64,000 nucleotides of DNA from Tomocerus qinae (taxonomy: Eukaryota; Arthropoda; Collembola; Entomobryomorpha; Tomoceridae): NCBI GenBank assembly GCA_020055645.1, contig CM034547.1:31496513-31560512 (forward strand), given 5' to 3'. Shown piece by piece: positions 12,879-25,051 of this stretch. How positions within the stretch are numbered: position 1 is the first letter of the stretch; the number at the start of each line of letters is the position of its first letter. The notes beneath the pieces were generated by a model. That model had not been told where the DNA came from. It saw only the letters and a program-made list of their open reading frames with translations, and made no database searches. The position numbers were made by a program, and so were the translations under genes.

Positions 12879-13768
12879 TTATTTTTTATCCTTCTTTGGC
12901 ATAGGGAAGGTCATATCAAACATAGAAAAATTCTTGAAGATATCCTCTGTAAAATATACAATTAAAATTACCGATGAAATACAGTGACATTCGAAATTTG
13001 AAGTCACGGATCACCAAAAATAAATGATACTCAAACACGTGTAGTCTTCATTAAGCCAGTTTGATGTTGGTTGTTGGTATAATAGAAATGAATAATGTAT
13101 AAGAAAAGCTCTGCTGATTAAACTATTGCATTATTAAAAGTAAAATGTATGTAAATGTTCTTTAAATTACTTAGTATTTGGCCGTTGAGTATCATTTACT
13201 CTAGATACCTACACATTGCAATTACATGTACTTAACATTAATAGGCGAACTTAACTTACTTGCGACAGGTCCAGGAATATATTGCTTCGTAATATATTCT
13301 GCAGGGTATATACTCGTTGGAATCGAAAATCTCAGATATTTAAACATAGATTTAGGTAAATCGTACAAAAACAGATCCTCTAGAAAAAGAAATTCGGAAA
13401 GCACATTTGATTGTGTTGAACCAAAGAAAAGATACTGGCTGAAAGTGTTTGAAACATTATCTATTTTTCTAACCCATAAAGTATGATCCGACTCCATTTT
13501 TGTTTGCATCGATGACATGTGGACGACACTTCAGGAAAGTTATATCCGAACTGTTTCCAACTTTATCATTCTTAGGGTGAACGTGGTACATTGGTATTCC
13601 ATTGCATGCATAAGCACATTCTTGAGCTTCTTCACGATTGGTAGCAATCATAGCACATTCCTTGCATTTGTCTGTCATGTTACTTTTAACAGCTTCGACA
13701 TAATCGCAACCTTTATTGCGAACAAAACATGAAACGAAACAAGTTATAAAAAGAAATTCAAACTTCAT
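12879..13768 (-). CDS. Secreted cysteine-rich protein A of a local four-gene family
   Basis: Exons 13474-13768, 13260-13379 and 12879-12946 join in phase (both introns phase 1) to 160 aa. The signal peptide covers about residues 1-20. The mature part holds one module: CKEC, 12 residues, C-x3-C, then NGIP (C-x-G-x-P), and a later Cys. A Cys-poor, Pro/Tyr-rich tail ends in a basic PKKDKK. I do not recognise the family. The module recurs in the next three genes, which are in the same orientation, so this is a local tandem expansion. The protein is presumably extracellular; no enzyme motif is visible. A divergent PAN/apple-like fold is possible from the C-x3-C-x-G-x-P pattern but unproven. Confidence 0.75.
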
Positions 13769-14050
13769 TTCTATAAGTGGGCAACCATTTGAAATATAAA
13801 TATTAGTACTTCAGACCATGACATATAGTCTGCATAGTCTGCAGTATGTCTATAAATGGCGGATAAAGAGTTATAATACTATTATAGATTTTCTCAAGAA
13901 AAAGCGAATTCTCTGGTCTCACATTTCATATTATACTTTCACATAAGAAAACAAAAATAATGAAAACTTTATAGATTTTAGGCTTACACGGTTACACGTT
14001 GAAAAACATTGAAGTACTATTTTACGTAATACATTATTAGCATTCATCAG

Positions 14051-16315
14051 CTATAAGTGTTGGGAGCTATAGTACACTGCTAACAAACTAAAAGTATTGA
14101 GGTATCGTACTATTTATTTGTTTTTATATATTATTTAGCAATGTTGGTTTGACACTAAAACACAGAAGCATGTACTTGAATGAAACTTACCATACCAATA
14201 AGTTGCCCGAAAGCACTTAATAATTTTCCCAAACCATCGCCTGAGAGGGAAACAAAATGTCGGAAATCCGTCACAAAGAGTTGCACAAAATGTAGCTTGT
14301 GCAATATCACGAACAGATGCACATGCACTGCATTCTGGGGGACACAGGTCATCATCTCTTACAAATTCGAACTTTATATCTGAAAGGAAATAACATTGCA
14401 ACGGAGATAACGTATTCAATATGTAAGTCAAGATATCTCTGAATGGAAACTTACTATTTCTGTGACTTTTGCATACTTTATTAATTTAATTATAATTGGG
14501 CAAAACATAATTTTATTTATCATGTCTAGTAACCTTCAGTTTTCAAATTCTCGCAATTATAACATAAGGAACGAGGATGGTCATCTATCCCGGTATAATA
14601 CTTTTTCTGAGTACAAATCGTCCTGCGAGGACCTTTAAGTTCAGAATTCATTCAGCCGCAATTAATGATTGCGATCATGATGATAATGATAAATACTTAA
14701 ATACTTTTACTCTTACAGTCCTCAGTGCAGTCGAAGTATTCCTGTGGCCACTCTAAAATTGAAAAATTTCGATGTGATGCAGTAAATTATAATCACAACT
14801 CATAAAGTATCACATAATGTAATGCTGATGTTTCAGAGATACTTATACATAATTTCATATTACGAATATAGTGCCTGTAAACAATGAAGTTTAGTTTGTA
14901 GAAAAATATGACAAATATTTTAAAGCTTTATATATTGTACTTGTACTTGTAATTAATATTTTTGTAAATGTAATGAGTGAAATTGTATGTATACTGCCAC
15001 ATTCAATATTCTATGGGCTCTTTGCCCGAAAATAATGTTAATAAAACCCCTACATATTGTATTTACCTTCTACTGATTCAGGAATAGTTGGCATATCTGT
15101 ACGTTCAGTGCAATTGTAGCAAAGATCATTTGGGTCAATCATAATATTCGTCCTTCTCAGTATGCAAGAAAGAAAGGATACGGTTTCGGTATCAGATACA
15201 ATGCTTATCTGAAATTGCAGAGATATCATTTGAACATTGTCCAAAATTGTCTATAACCGAAAACTATTTTAAAATGAAATGTATAGCTTTATCTTATCCG
15301 CTGTATTTATCCACAGAAGTGTTAATAATTTTGTTAATGTAATGTCCTTCCAGACAAATCTTTAATTGCTATTCCTTCTTTCATGAACTATAGCTAGGAA
15401 ATACATTTAATACCCGAGCCACGGTTTCAGAAACGATCAGCACTAAAATTTGCAGCGCAGTTGGAATATTTAATAGCAAATACCGGATAGATCGCAAATA
15501 CCGCATTGTAATTGGCTTGAAAAATTGCCGTTGTGGCCAATTAAGTATGTCAATTTGCTGTGTATGTATCCCACTTTCAATTTCACAACTAAAAAGTCCC
15601 AACTGTTTCTTGATTTGAGGCAACAATTTTCATAACATTCATGAACTTATTTTTCATACGAAATTGTCAAATTATTACCAATAAAATAGTATATGGTGGA
15701 ATCACTGAAGTCAGTGTTCATCTTTTGTCCATTATAAATTTACTACTGGTTTTAATTTGGCCCTATTTCTGCTTATTTTGGTAAACAGAAAACTACAGTC
15801 AGCAAAACCCTTTTTGTATAAGACTAAAGTGTTAATTAAATTGTCTCCCTGTCATCCAACGAGGTGGGGACATTGAAATCAACATATTTTAGTAGAATGG
15901 CCTATGTAGGTACGCTGAAATGCACATTACATATTATTGCTTCCATAAAATTAAAAAGAAATTATTTATAATTTATGCCATTTATTTTGTATATTGAAGC
16001 CTCTATTTTCTCTGTCTCTTTTTCAATTTAAATCAAACATTAAAAGAATAAATAAGGAAATAGGAAAATGCCTTCAAAACCTTTAGCCCTGAGAGAAATA
16101 TCTCCAATGTATGTACTGTTGTGCATTTATGAAAAATCCGCTGTTCTTTATGGCACATTTACTTCCTTATTGTTCCTTTTCTTGCCAATATTTTACAACC
16201 ATACCCTGGAGTCCGGAATGGTATTCTCTAATAGCAATTTATAGGTGATTTGGTAAACCTCAATGTGTAATACCAGAAAAGTACAAATACTTGTTACGAA
16301 CCATCTCATTCTCAT
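14051..16315 (-). CDS. Secreted cysteine-rich protein B, two modules with the first truncated
   Basis: Exons 16205-16315, 15067-15208, 14717-14752, 14191-14379 and 14051-14076 join in phase to 167 aa. Exon 1 is a signal peptide (MRMRWFVTSICTFLVLHIEV). Exons 2-3 hold CYNC and FDCTED, which matches the first module of gene D but stops just before its next Cys. Exon 4 is a complete module: C-x3-C-x2-C, 11 residues, CATLCDGFPTFC. The tiny last exon is weak; if the donor at 14190 is skipped, the frame instead ends after 21 more codons at 14135. A further hidden exon between 15250 and 16200 cannot be excluded. Function unknown. Confidence 0.65.
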
Positions 16316-16691
16316 AAGATGAAAATGCAAAAGAGAATGAGAAAGACGAAACAGAGTGGAAAATAAGTATTCTCTGCAAAAATAATATTCTTTTATACAA
16401 ATAGCTCTAATCCAAGTTTTTAGTTGCAATTCCAATAATAGCACAAAACGCATTTCAATAGTTACACAATAAAATTATCAAAATAAATAACTCGTACAGT
16501 TAAAATAATGTAAGTAGACTAAGACAATAAAATATGCCACTCAAAGCACGCTGATGAATTCCTTTTTTCATGTTTTTAAGGTGTATCTTAAAGGTTACGA
16601 TATCTGCTGGATACTGATGTCCGATTTAGTTAAAACTGATAATGCCATATTCTGGTGCGACACATAGATAGTCATTTTAGTCCGCCCAATG
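16316..16691. other. Spacer between genes B and C
   Basis: Upstream region of gene B and 3' flank of gene C. No coding signal seen. Confidence 0.4.
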
Positions 16692-17894
16692 TCAGTGAAA
16701 TATATTACCCGATAAGGGAGCGTTTTCTAACTCTTCGTTTAGGGTTTCCACAACATCATATTCCCTATCAGTGTCAATGCTCGGTTGATCTTGGAGGATG
16801 ACAGATTTAAGACTTGTCTGGTCACTGTGCAAGGTATCTAAATCCTCTTTCGACAGCTTGAGGAATTTGATAATGTACGGAGGGTAATTGTAAATTTGTA
16901 CAGGCCCTAAAATAACCAATCACATAACTTACTTAAAACTATTTCATATTATGGATATTAAAAAATGCTGAAAAACATTCATTTAAAACTCCATTTGTAC
17001 ATTTGTTGTCTGTAATTTTCACAAACGTAGTTAACTTACCGTACTTATCAAGTCTACATTGGTAAAATGTGTATGAGCTTGTCCCATTATTTCTATTTTT
17101 TAGTTTACTATGAAAGGTGGGTTTTCCATCGCAGTCGGCAGCACATTCTTGTGAGAACATCCAGCGCATATTAACATGACTTGCACAATATAAACAGTCT
17201 TCTTTTAAAAGGTTACTGTCAATTGGGTAGAAACGACATCCTGAACAAAATTAAAGCAAATCATATTTACACTCACCAATTTTCGAAAAATAAAAAAATT
17301 CTCTTTTGTGGAAAGTGTGAAATCCATGTACATATATGATTGCATTCTCATAGTAGTCACAAAGAGAATTAAGGAATGACTCAGCTTGTGTGGCCAAATT
17401 ATACTTCAGTAGCTAAAGATCGCTATACTCACTCGTGGCATCGCAACTCATGAATTATGGACACATTGGTGCAGTAGATAGTTAATTGACCATATTTAAG
17501 AATCGAAGTAAATACAAACCATATAATCTCGTTGCTCGATAACATATCCTTTGCAGAAAACGAGTTTCAGGAGGATAGCAAAATGTAGGATATCCTCTAC
17601 ATTGTACCGCACAATCTTGAGCTGTGGCAAGATCGGCTTCCAAAGCACAATTTTGGCATTCGACTGGACAGACATCAGAAAGACGTGTTAAAGCGAATCT
17701 AATTCCTGCAGAAGTAAAAGGTACAATATATTCTACATTTTTATATCAGGATAAGGATTTGCGACAAAATCCGAATGTAAGACTCGGCACACAAGCACAC
17801 CTCTAGTAAACTGTCTCCCTAAAACGTACTGAACTTTGTCATTAGCAAATATGTAACTGTTTGACAATAGTGCTAATAGTGCTAATTTAATCAT
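16692..17894 (-). CDS. Secreted cysteine-rich protein C, two complete modules
   Basis: Exons 17801-17894, 17520-17705, 17040-17240 and 16692-16906 join with all introns in phase 1, giving 231 aa. The signal peptide is MIKLALLALLSNSYIFA. Exon 2 carries module 1: CPVECQNC, 11 residues, CAVQCRGYPTFC. Exon 3 carries module 2: CLYC, 13 residues, CAADCDGKPTF, and a later Cys. Exon 4 is a Cys-free acidic tail (75 residues). One module per phase-1 exon is the classic arrangement for duplicating extracellular domains. This is the most complete member of the family, and a TATA box lies upstream of its start. No known function; secretion is inferred from the signal peptide. Confidence 0.8.
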
Positions 17895-17959
17895 AGTAAT
17901 TTCATCTACTATAGTACTTACCGCATGACACGAAACTCAAAAGTCACTGTACATTCCAC

Positions 17960-17967
17960 TTTTTATA
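17960..17967 (-). promoter_or_regulatory. TATA box of cysteine-rich gene C
   Basis: TATAAAAA reads on the minus strand 66 bases before the start codon at 17894. This predicts transcription start around 17930-17937 and supports the chosen first exon. Confidence 0.55.
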
Positions 17968-18215
17968 CGCTAACTCCGCATGTAACTTTTACCGCGTCAT
18001 AATTTTTTTCGTGTTAAAATTCTGGTAAAAGTACAGGGGAAAGGTTTATGTGGAGTTTATATAGAGAAAGGAGAAAATACTAAAACAAGGATCTTTCATG
18101 GTAATCGGTAAAATCTAATAAATAAGCGTTCAAAAATCCAGTGGGTATTTCAGTCTAGGTTTTGTGACATTTCGAACGATAAAAGTATTCGTTTTTGCGT
18201 ATTAAGTCAGGACAG

Positions 18216-19177
18216 TCAGGAGTTAATAGGAATGCTCTTACGTTCATTGTTTGCTTGTCCACATTGGTAGCACTCTGACATCCATTTACCGGCTACATAA
18301 TTAAGAAAATCATTATTTAATTTAATGCCAACATAATTTTACCTAATTACTTATTTTGTGGTAATACAGAGGTTATAGGAACTTGTGCTATGTATACATC
18401 TGCAGGTTGCATGTACAATAGACATTTTGTTGACAGAAAGGGTGGTATGTGTTGACAAAAAGGGATCCCAAAAAAATTGTTGACAGACAAAAAGGTGTCC
18501 TTCCAAAATACATTAAACATTATATTATTATAACGACTCTTTTAAGCCTTTACCTATGTGATATTTGTAGTCCGTACACAATGTAGGTCGTCCACATTCC
18601 TTACTGCAATTTTTGAATCGCTGCTTGTCTGCTCACAATATTAAAATCATATTGATTAAATTATTGCTGTTATATACTACAACACAATTACACCATATAC
18701 ACAGTATACTGAATTACGTTATTCCAGTCGTTATTCACACAGTAATGAGATGACAAACCTTTTGCTCTGAAAGGTACATAATTTGTAGAATTAGAAGCAC
18801 ACATGGTACAACGGTCATTTTCTCCTGAGGTATAAGTGAATAGTTTATAAATGCAACCTGCAATATAAAACGTGTAGACATTAAAAAAATTACTGAATGT
18901 ATAGCTAACATCCTCTTATGTAGCAATTAATTGGATCGTAAATAAAACATTACAAATTAGATAGATAGATTAATATTATTTTTACCTTCCCATGTAATAG
19001 TGCGTGATAAAGTTTCAATTTCAATCGATGTCTGTAAATTTAGCAATAAATGAACAATATATAAAAAATTCTTCAATTTGAAAGGTAGGGAAAAATATTT
19101 CTCTAACTTACCGATGCTGTGCAGACACCCAAAAGTGTATAACTGCATAAAATGTAACTGAAAAATCTACTGATCAT
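18216..19177 (-). CDS. Secreted cysteine-rich protein D, second module truncated
   Basis: Exons 19112-19177, 18986-19031, 18759-18857, 18554-18628 and 18216-18292 join in phase (first intron phase 0, the others phase 1) to 120 aa. Signal peptide MISRFFSYILCSYTLLGVCTA. Module 1 is split over exons 3-4: CTMC, then NCSKECGRPTLC, so the usual C-x-G-x-P is shortened to C-G-R-P. Exon 5 begins a second CxxC (CYQC) but runs into a stop 12 residues later, as if a two-module ancestor like gene C lost its end. A good donor (GTAAGA) sits inside this last exon, so a further exon is possible. Confidence 0.65.
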
Positions 19178-19286
19178 TTTTCTTTAGAAATATTTACTGT
19201 ACGAATGTTTGAAGCAAAATAATATCAGTGTTTTGTAATGTTGTTAACTGTAACACAAAAAGATCCTAATTTATTATTTCAATGTA

Positions 19287-20353
19287 CAGTATGTATTGAA
19301 AGTGGGTATACATAGGAGTTTATAGGTATACATAGAATTTTAGTATCCATAGCACTTTCATTGTTAGTATACAGTACACAAGTTCAATTTGCAATTTTTA
19401 CCAGCCAATTATTAATTCATTGTTCGTCTCTCTTTCCTTCTTTTCGCAATAAACAATGCGTTGTTTCAATCTGAAGAACTCAATATGGATAAACTGTCAA
19501 TAAGTGAGCGAAATGAAATTGTAAAGATGCGGACAACAATGTCGTTACGAAAGGTGGCTGAGGAATTCACTATCCTGGAAAGACAGCATCAGAACAGTAG
19601 CGGTTACCACAGATCATAATGATCATGATCACTTGATCATGATCATCATGGTCACTTGATCATGATCATCATGGTCACTTGATCATGATCATCATGGTCT
19701 CTTGATCATGATCATCATGGTCCCTTGATCATGATCATCATGGTCCCTTGATCATGATCATCATGGTCCCTTGATCATGATCATCATGGTCCCTTGATCA
19801 TGATCATCATGGTCTCTTGATCATGATCATCATGGTCCCTTGATCATGATCATTATGATCAAGTTTCATCTAACCAATTCCTAAATTGTATGGCGTAATG
19901 TGGGGGACCACCGTCTTGCTGAAACCAAATGTTGTAAGGATCCACTCCCTTAGCATCCAATTCAGAAATCAAAAAATTGTCTTCCTACTTTTGGTAAGTT
20001 TTTGACGGAACCAGTCCTATCAAACCGAGCTGTTATGATGCTAACTGTCTTTCCCGGATAGTGAATTTCTCAGCCTCCTTTCGTAACGACATTGTTGTCC
20101 GCATCTTTACAATTTCAATTCGCTCACTTATTGACAGTTTATCCATATTGAGTTCTTCAGATTGAAGCAACGCATTGTTTATTGCGAAAAGAAGGATAGA
20201 GAGACGAATAATGAAATAATAAAAGGTAAATCTGGCTGGTAAAAATTGCAAATTAAACTTGTGTACTGTATACTAACAATGAAAGTGCTATGGATACTAA
20301 AATTCTATGTATACCCATAAACTCCTATGTATACCCACTTTCAATACATACTG
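19287..20353. mobile_element. Foldback Tc1/mariner-like element with about 300-bp inverted arms
   Basis: The arms at about 19287-19590 and 20040-20353 are near-identical inverted copies starting CAGTATGTATTGAAAGTGGG. TA flanks both ends (19285-19286 and 20354-20355), as for Tc1/mariner target duplication. Each arm carries a start of a transposase-like reading frame (MDKLSISERIEIVKMRTTMS). The centre holds a minus-strand fragment near 19890-19985 reading WFQQDGGPPHYAIQF, the second-aspartate motif of IS630/Tc1/mariner transposases. No full transposase survives. A 24-bp GATC-rich array fills the rest. Confidence 0.8.
19617..19860. repeat. 24-bp GATC-rich tandem array inside the foldback element
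   Basis: About ten copies of TTGATCATGATCATCATGGT plus CMCT. Each unit contains the self-complementary TGATCATGATCA, so either strand can form many small hairpins. Confidence 0.9.
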
Positions 20354-20716
20354 TATATTTTAATGATTTTAATGTACATTCCACTTTCCACTTGTACTTT
20401 TGTCGTAACTTCAGCAACTCAACCGTGATAGTAGAAAAAGAGTTAATTATCTACCTGATGTGCTGTAGGTAGTAACTTATGAAATTTTAAACACTTCCTG
20501 AAGATTACAGTTAGCATTTTTACGAGGTTCATAAATATCAAGGACATAAATGAATACGCTATTTTTATGAGATGATTTCTTTGTGAAGCCACCCTACAAG
20601 CCCTGCATATATATAGTTCTCCATAATATTATTATACTAGGTACAATAAAATTGCTTCATGTGTTTCATGCATATAATAAATAGGCTGGCTATAATTTAA
20701 AAACATTCCAGACAAA

Positions 20717-23700
20717 TTACATATCAATACTTTGAAAAGTATACTCACTAGCTCCATTATTGATGGCACTAATTAAAGATTTTTTAAAAGTTTCATAATT
20801 TTTGTGATTTCTTAGGCAGATACAATTTATACGATTTTTATTGGAAGTCGGAAAGCCTCCAAAATCGTCATCAACTATGAATTCAACCTTGAAAGGTGGG
20901 TTTAGCTCACTGAAACATCCAAAAGGGAGAATTGAACTTCCAGTAGTAAATTGCAGAAGCCTTCCTCTGTTGTCTGAGGACATTTCATTCACTGCTTTAG
21001 CATACCAATCCAATATTTTCTTTTCAGTACAAGAAATATTGCTGTAGTTTGAATTGTAGCCAAGCATATCTTCTATTGTGTAAGAACTGGATCCACATAA
21101 TAATAGCTAAATTACGAAAGAGTATAAAGTAAATTAAAACCTGGATTTAGTCCCGAAACACAAAGACAAAATTGTATGAAATTATTATTACTTCCAACTC
21201 ATTCTCACTAAAGATGAAAAAAGAATCCAGAGGAATAATTTCCCCGAGTCCTTGAAGTATCCATCGAATTTCTGTCTTCATTCGTTCTGCAAGTCGAAAA
21301 CGGGCTAAAGAGTTGAGGTAGTAAAGCTTATTTTCGTTCGTAACTTTGATTTGTGATCCATTACGAATTATGGCTACTTTTTTAAGACTCGATGGACTTT
21401 TTAGCGATGTTTTCCTTTCATCAACTATATCCGTATTCTCTACATCTTCAAAATATAAATTCATATGCGTCACATCTTTTGACAGAATTGTGCAAATGTG
21501 GCTTCTGTAAAACCCTGGATCATCCTTTTCAAAATGCTTTGCGATTAAAAAGGTAAAACAGAAATAATTATTTCATAAAATATGTTTTCTAATTTATCAA
21601 TTTTAATCCTTTCGCATAATTCTAGTATTGAAAATAAAAATCAAAGTACTTTGTAATTTGGTTGCACACCAAGTATTTGTGAGAGAAAGGACCTGGCGAA
21701 TCTTGCATTTAGAGTTTGAAAATTGCCAGTGTATCCTCCAATACAATATTCAAAAATACACTTTCCAATAATTTGTCCGATTAATTTCCAATAATTTTGA
21801 TACGATGTTAAATCACTTAAAGCACAGTTTCCTGGATGCGGATGAATCAAAAGAGTTTCTCCTACTGGCACAAATAGTCCTATATAGTTGCCCTCACTAA
21901 CTTTGGAAAATTGGAACATTTCCTTGAACGAAACTTGAAGCCATTGCCTCAAAGCTTTATCGTAAGACATCGTTTCATTTCTAAGCGTTATAATAAAAAG
22001 TGTCTTCCATTCCTCACTTGTAAACAGTTTAGTGCATTGGAGCGTCTGAAATTAAATTATTTATATAATTATATTTAAACTACTCAATTGATTAAAATAT
22101 TTTTTCTTGATTTGATAAGTTATTAACTGCTAAGAAGGCATTTTCCCTCGAGATTTCGAATTTTTTTATGTGTCTGTCTTTTGAAATACTAGTGCCTATA
22201 TGGTTTTGAATTTCTTTGAAGAAACTGTTATGCTTCTCTAGGAACCTTTCTTCTCCATCTAATACCAAGAATTCGAAACAAGAACAAATTAAATTGATAA
22301 TAAACTACATATTATTTCCAAAAATATTGTTCGAAATCTCAAGTATTTATTTTAAAAATGTATAACATTTTTTCCATACCTGCATGGTTGAGAATTAGCA
22401 CAGAAAATATTGCCACAAATGTTCTTAAATCAGAATAACCCATTTCCAATTTAATAATATCTTTTTCGCTCTCAGTGTTTACCATTTCAAAAACAACCAT
22501 GTCCGTTTTTGAATTGTGAAAGAAAGAACAAATATGAATCTATATGCAAAGCAATAACGAAAATTACATTGGTCTTCTGGGGTGGTACCTAAACTATGGT
22601 ACCTAAACGCTCCTTTTCAGAGGGCATTGTTTTGAAACGTACAATTCTCTTGGTAGATACCTTTGCAGTTTATTTCTCTTTTTCTATGCAATTTGTAATT
22701 TTTAAAACTGCTGAAGTTTTTATTTTTAATTCTTTTCTTTAATTCCATCAAGCATGAACTCGGTATTTGACTTTTGTACTGAATTTCATTCTATAACTGT
22801 CATTATATCTATTACCTTGCAGTTCAAGTTGATCGAAAAAGCATATTTTATATCGGGAATTGATTTGAAGGCATCAGAGAAGCAGTCTTGTATGTATATC
22901 GTTGAAGGTGTCAATAGCAATAGGACTTCAGTTTTTTTCGTATTCATCTGACAGTTACTTCTGCATGTCCGATCAAGAGTAAATGGTTTCAGTAAACCTA
23001 TGTTCAAATCAAAGCTCGGTTCCTCTTCCAATAAAGTGGCTTTATATTCCAGAGGACAAATAAATGCTTTGCTTTTAACATCCGTGATTTGGTGATCCTC
23101 TTCTTGAGTGACACATACGATGATGAAATTGCAATTGGGCAACAATACATGCTTGTACAGAAGTACTCCGTGAAAAATTCCCGGTTCCTCTATCTCAAAC
23201 TGGACAACTACATCTGCAGGTGAAGACTTAGGGTCCGGACCAATGAGGGATCCTTTTATATGCTCAATATCATGGGAACTCTCCTGCAAAGAATTTGATT
23301 AGATTACTATGTTTAAATTACATAAATACTGCAATTTGCAATGTTATGCAACAATCACTAATGCAATCAACTTAAATGAGGATTAACTTAGTATTATTAT
23401 ACTGTACATGCTTAAATTTCCAAGTTAATCTTGAAATATCGATTTTATTTCCATTTATGGCATTTCCAAATCTATCTTTAAGATTTACAGTCAATTTGCA
23501 AGATGATCTCCGTCCAGAAACACAAAGAAATGGCACCAATCCCCGTAGAATAGATGTCGTTTCAATTCCCAATTCATTCTCGGGCAGAAAATATTTCCTT
23601 ATGGGGCACACAAACATTTTCTCTCCATTTATGTGCACATAAATGTTGTATAACCCGGCCTTTTGAGGCACAAACGAATAAATTATTTCATTTTCTCTGA

Positions 23701-24255
23701 ATTTAGGATTTTTCACATCACCGTTGGATTTTCTTACATCTTGATCGCATTTCACTTCAAAATGTTCGTTTTGACTTACAATTTTTACACAAATTTCATC
23801 AGATTCGGTTAAACTGTGGGGAATGGTTCCTCTATCACTATTTTTGAATAATCGAATTTTGATTTGCATAACCTGACCAACAGTTGGATGGTGATTCCAA
23901 TTGCAACTGATACGAGAATAAGCTGCTAGCCTGTTATTATAGGTTGACGAATATTCATTTGGATATTTGAAGCACCAGTCTTCTTCCACAGAATTGCCAA
24001 AGTCGATTGTGAGTGATGATAGGGCGTAAAATACCATTGCAACCACTGAAAAATATTTAGCTTAGTTGTAAAACACATTGTAACTTACAGCAATTGTAAA
24101 TGTTTGATATTTTTGAATACGGAGAAAACTGCAATAACGTTTTCACTTATGTACTTTGTACAAAGGTTTACTTATGAAGGTATGCTTTGGAGTACATAGT
24201 GAAAACTTTAATTTAACTCACTTCCAATCAAATACAACAGATCATATACATTCAT
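20717..24255 (-). CDS. AREL1-like HECT E3 ligase with altered catalytic site
   Basis: Exons 24222-24255, 23408-24045, 22816-23283, 22380-22539, 22128-22258, 21650-22045, 21192-21536 and 20717-21106 join in phase to 853 aa, close to vertebrate AREL1 (about 823). The order is an N-terminal membrane helix, a filamin-like region (residues about 50-230), a linker, then the HECT N-lobe (GQIIGKCIFEY, ARFARSFLSQILGVQPNYK) and C-lobe (LLQFTTGSSILPFGCFSELN). AREL1 ubiquitinates IAP antagonists in the cytosol. In active HECT enzymes the C-lobe has LPT-A-H-T-C-F-N. Here it reads FPTSNKNRINCICL: the cysteine column is Arg (about residue 816, codon 20831-20833), with Cys only three and five residues later. 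All exons are open, so this looks like a kept protein, perhaps a pseudoenzyme. A canonical paralog probably exists elsewhere. Confidence 0.88.
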
Positions 24256-25051
24256 TTTCGATTTTAGTGTTGAATTGTTTCCTTAAATTTCCATGTAATC
24301 TGTAATCTCTTTTACTTAGAGAGTAAAATACATTTATTGCGTATCTATTAATCTATCCTTTAGCCAAGGCCATGTGCATATTATACAATATCTTTCCATT
24401 TACTACATTGACACAAAAAATGAAAAATAATGGCGATTTTTTAAATTCTGTCACACTATTGTCAATATGGAAGTCGCTATGCTAGGATTGACTTGTCCAC
24501 AATACACCACCATGGAAACTTGTCTGTCTGTACTACCTACGACCTGCGTAAACTGACATCATTGACAACTCCAAGTGATTTTGATCAATCATCTATGCAT
24601 GACACGGAAATCAATTTTATAGTGCTTTCTTTGCCTAGGCTAACTCCATGCAAAACTTTCACCTAACGTTTTCACCCGGTGCTTTCACTAGAATTATATT
24701 ATGTAAAGGTGTATGTTTAGAACATATTATGGAGTTTAGACTTGCCGTTCAAAAACCGAAATCTCATCTTTTGTGACCATAGTTTAATTTGATTTCGTTA
24801 ATATAGATTTTTGTGCTATTAGTTACATATGAAAGTACGTAGTACTTTTTATTCACATAGTTCAAAGGGCAAATTAACGGATGAAAAGTAGAAGAATCCA
24901 CTAATGTACCCCAACGTATACCACATACCCCAAATATAGTACATGAAGTATTGGGATACTTAAGTAAATTCATACGTGAAAGTAAAATGTATCACTGTCA
25001 ATTTTAAAAAGGGGCTTTACTATTACTAAAATAATATAATATCCTGTTTCT
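24256..25051. other. Intergenic between HECT gene and gustatory receptor 1
   Basis: No supported exon. A 69-codon minus frame at 24764-24973 has no domain. Several TTTCAC hexamers occur at 24655-24690. Confidence 0.4.

Noticed and set aside
15381-15626. Extra exon of cysteine-rich gene B
   Set aside because: Several acceptor/donor pairs exist, but none adds module cysteines, and exons 1 and 2 already join in phase.
19617-19860. Possible CRISPR-like array
   Set aside because: Units are contiguous 24-mers with no spacers, inside a eukaryotic transposon.
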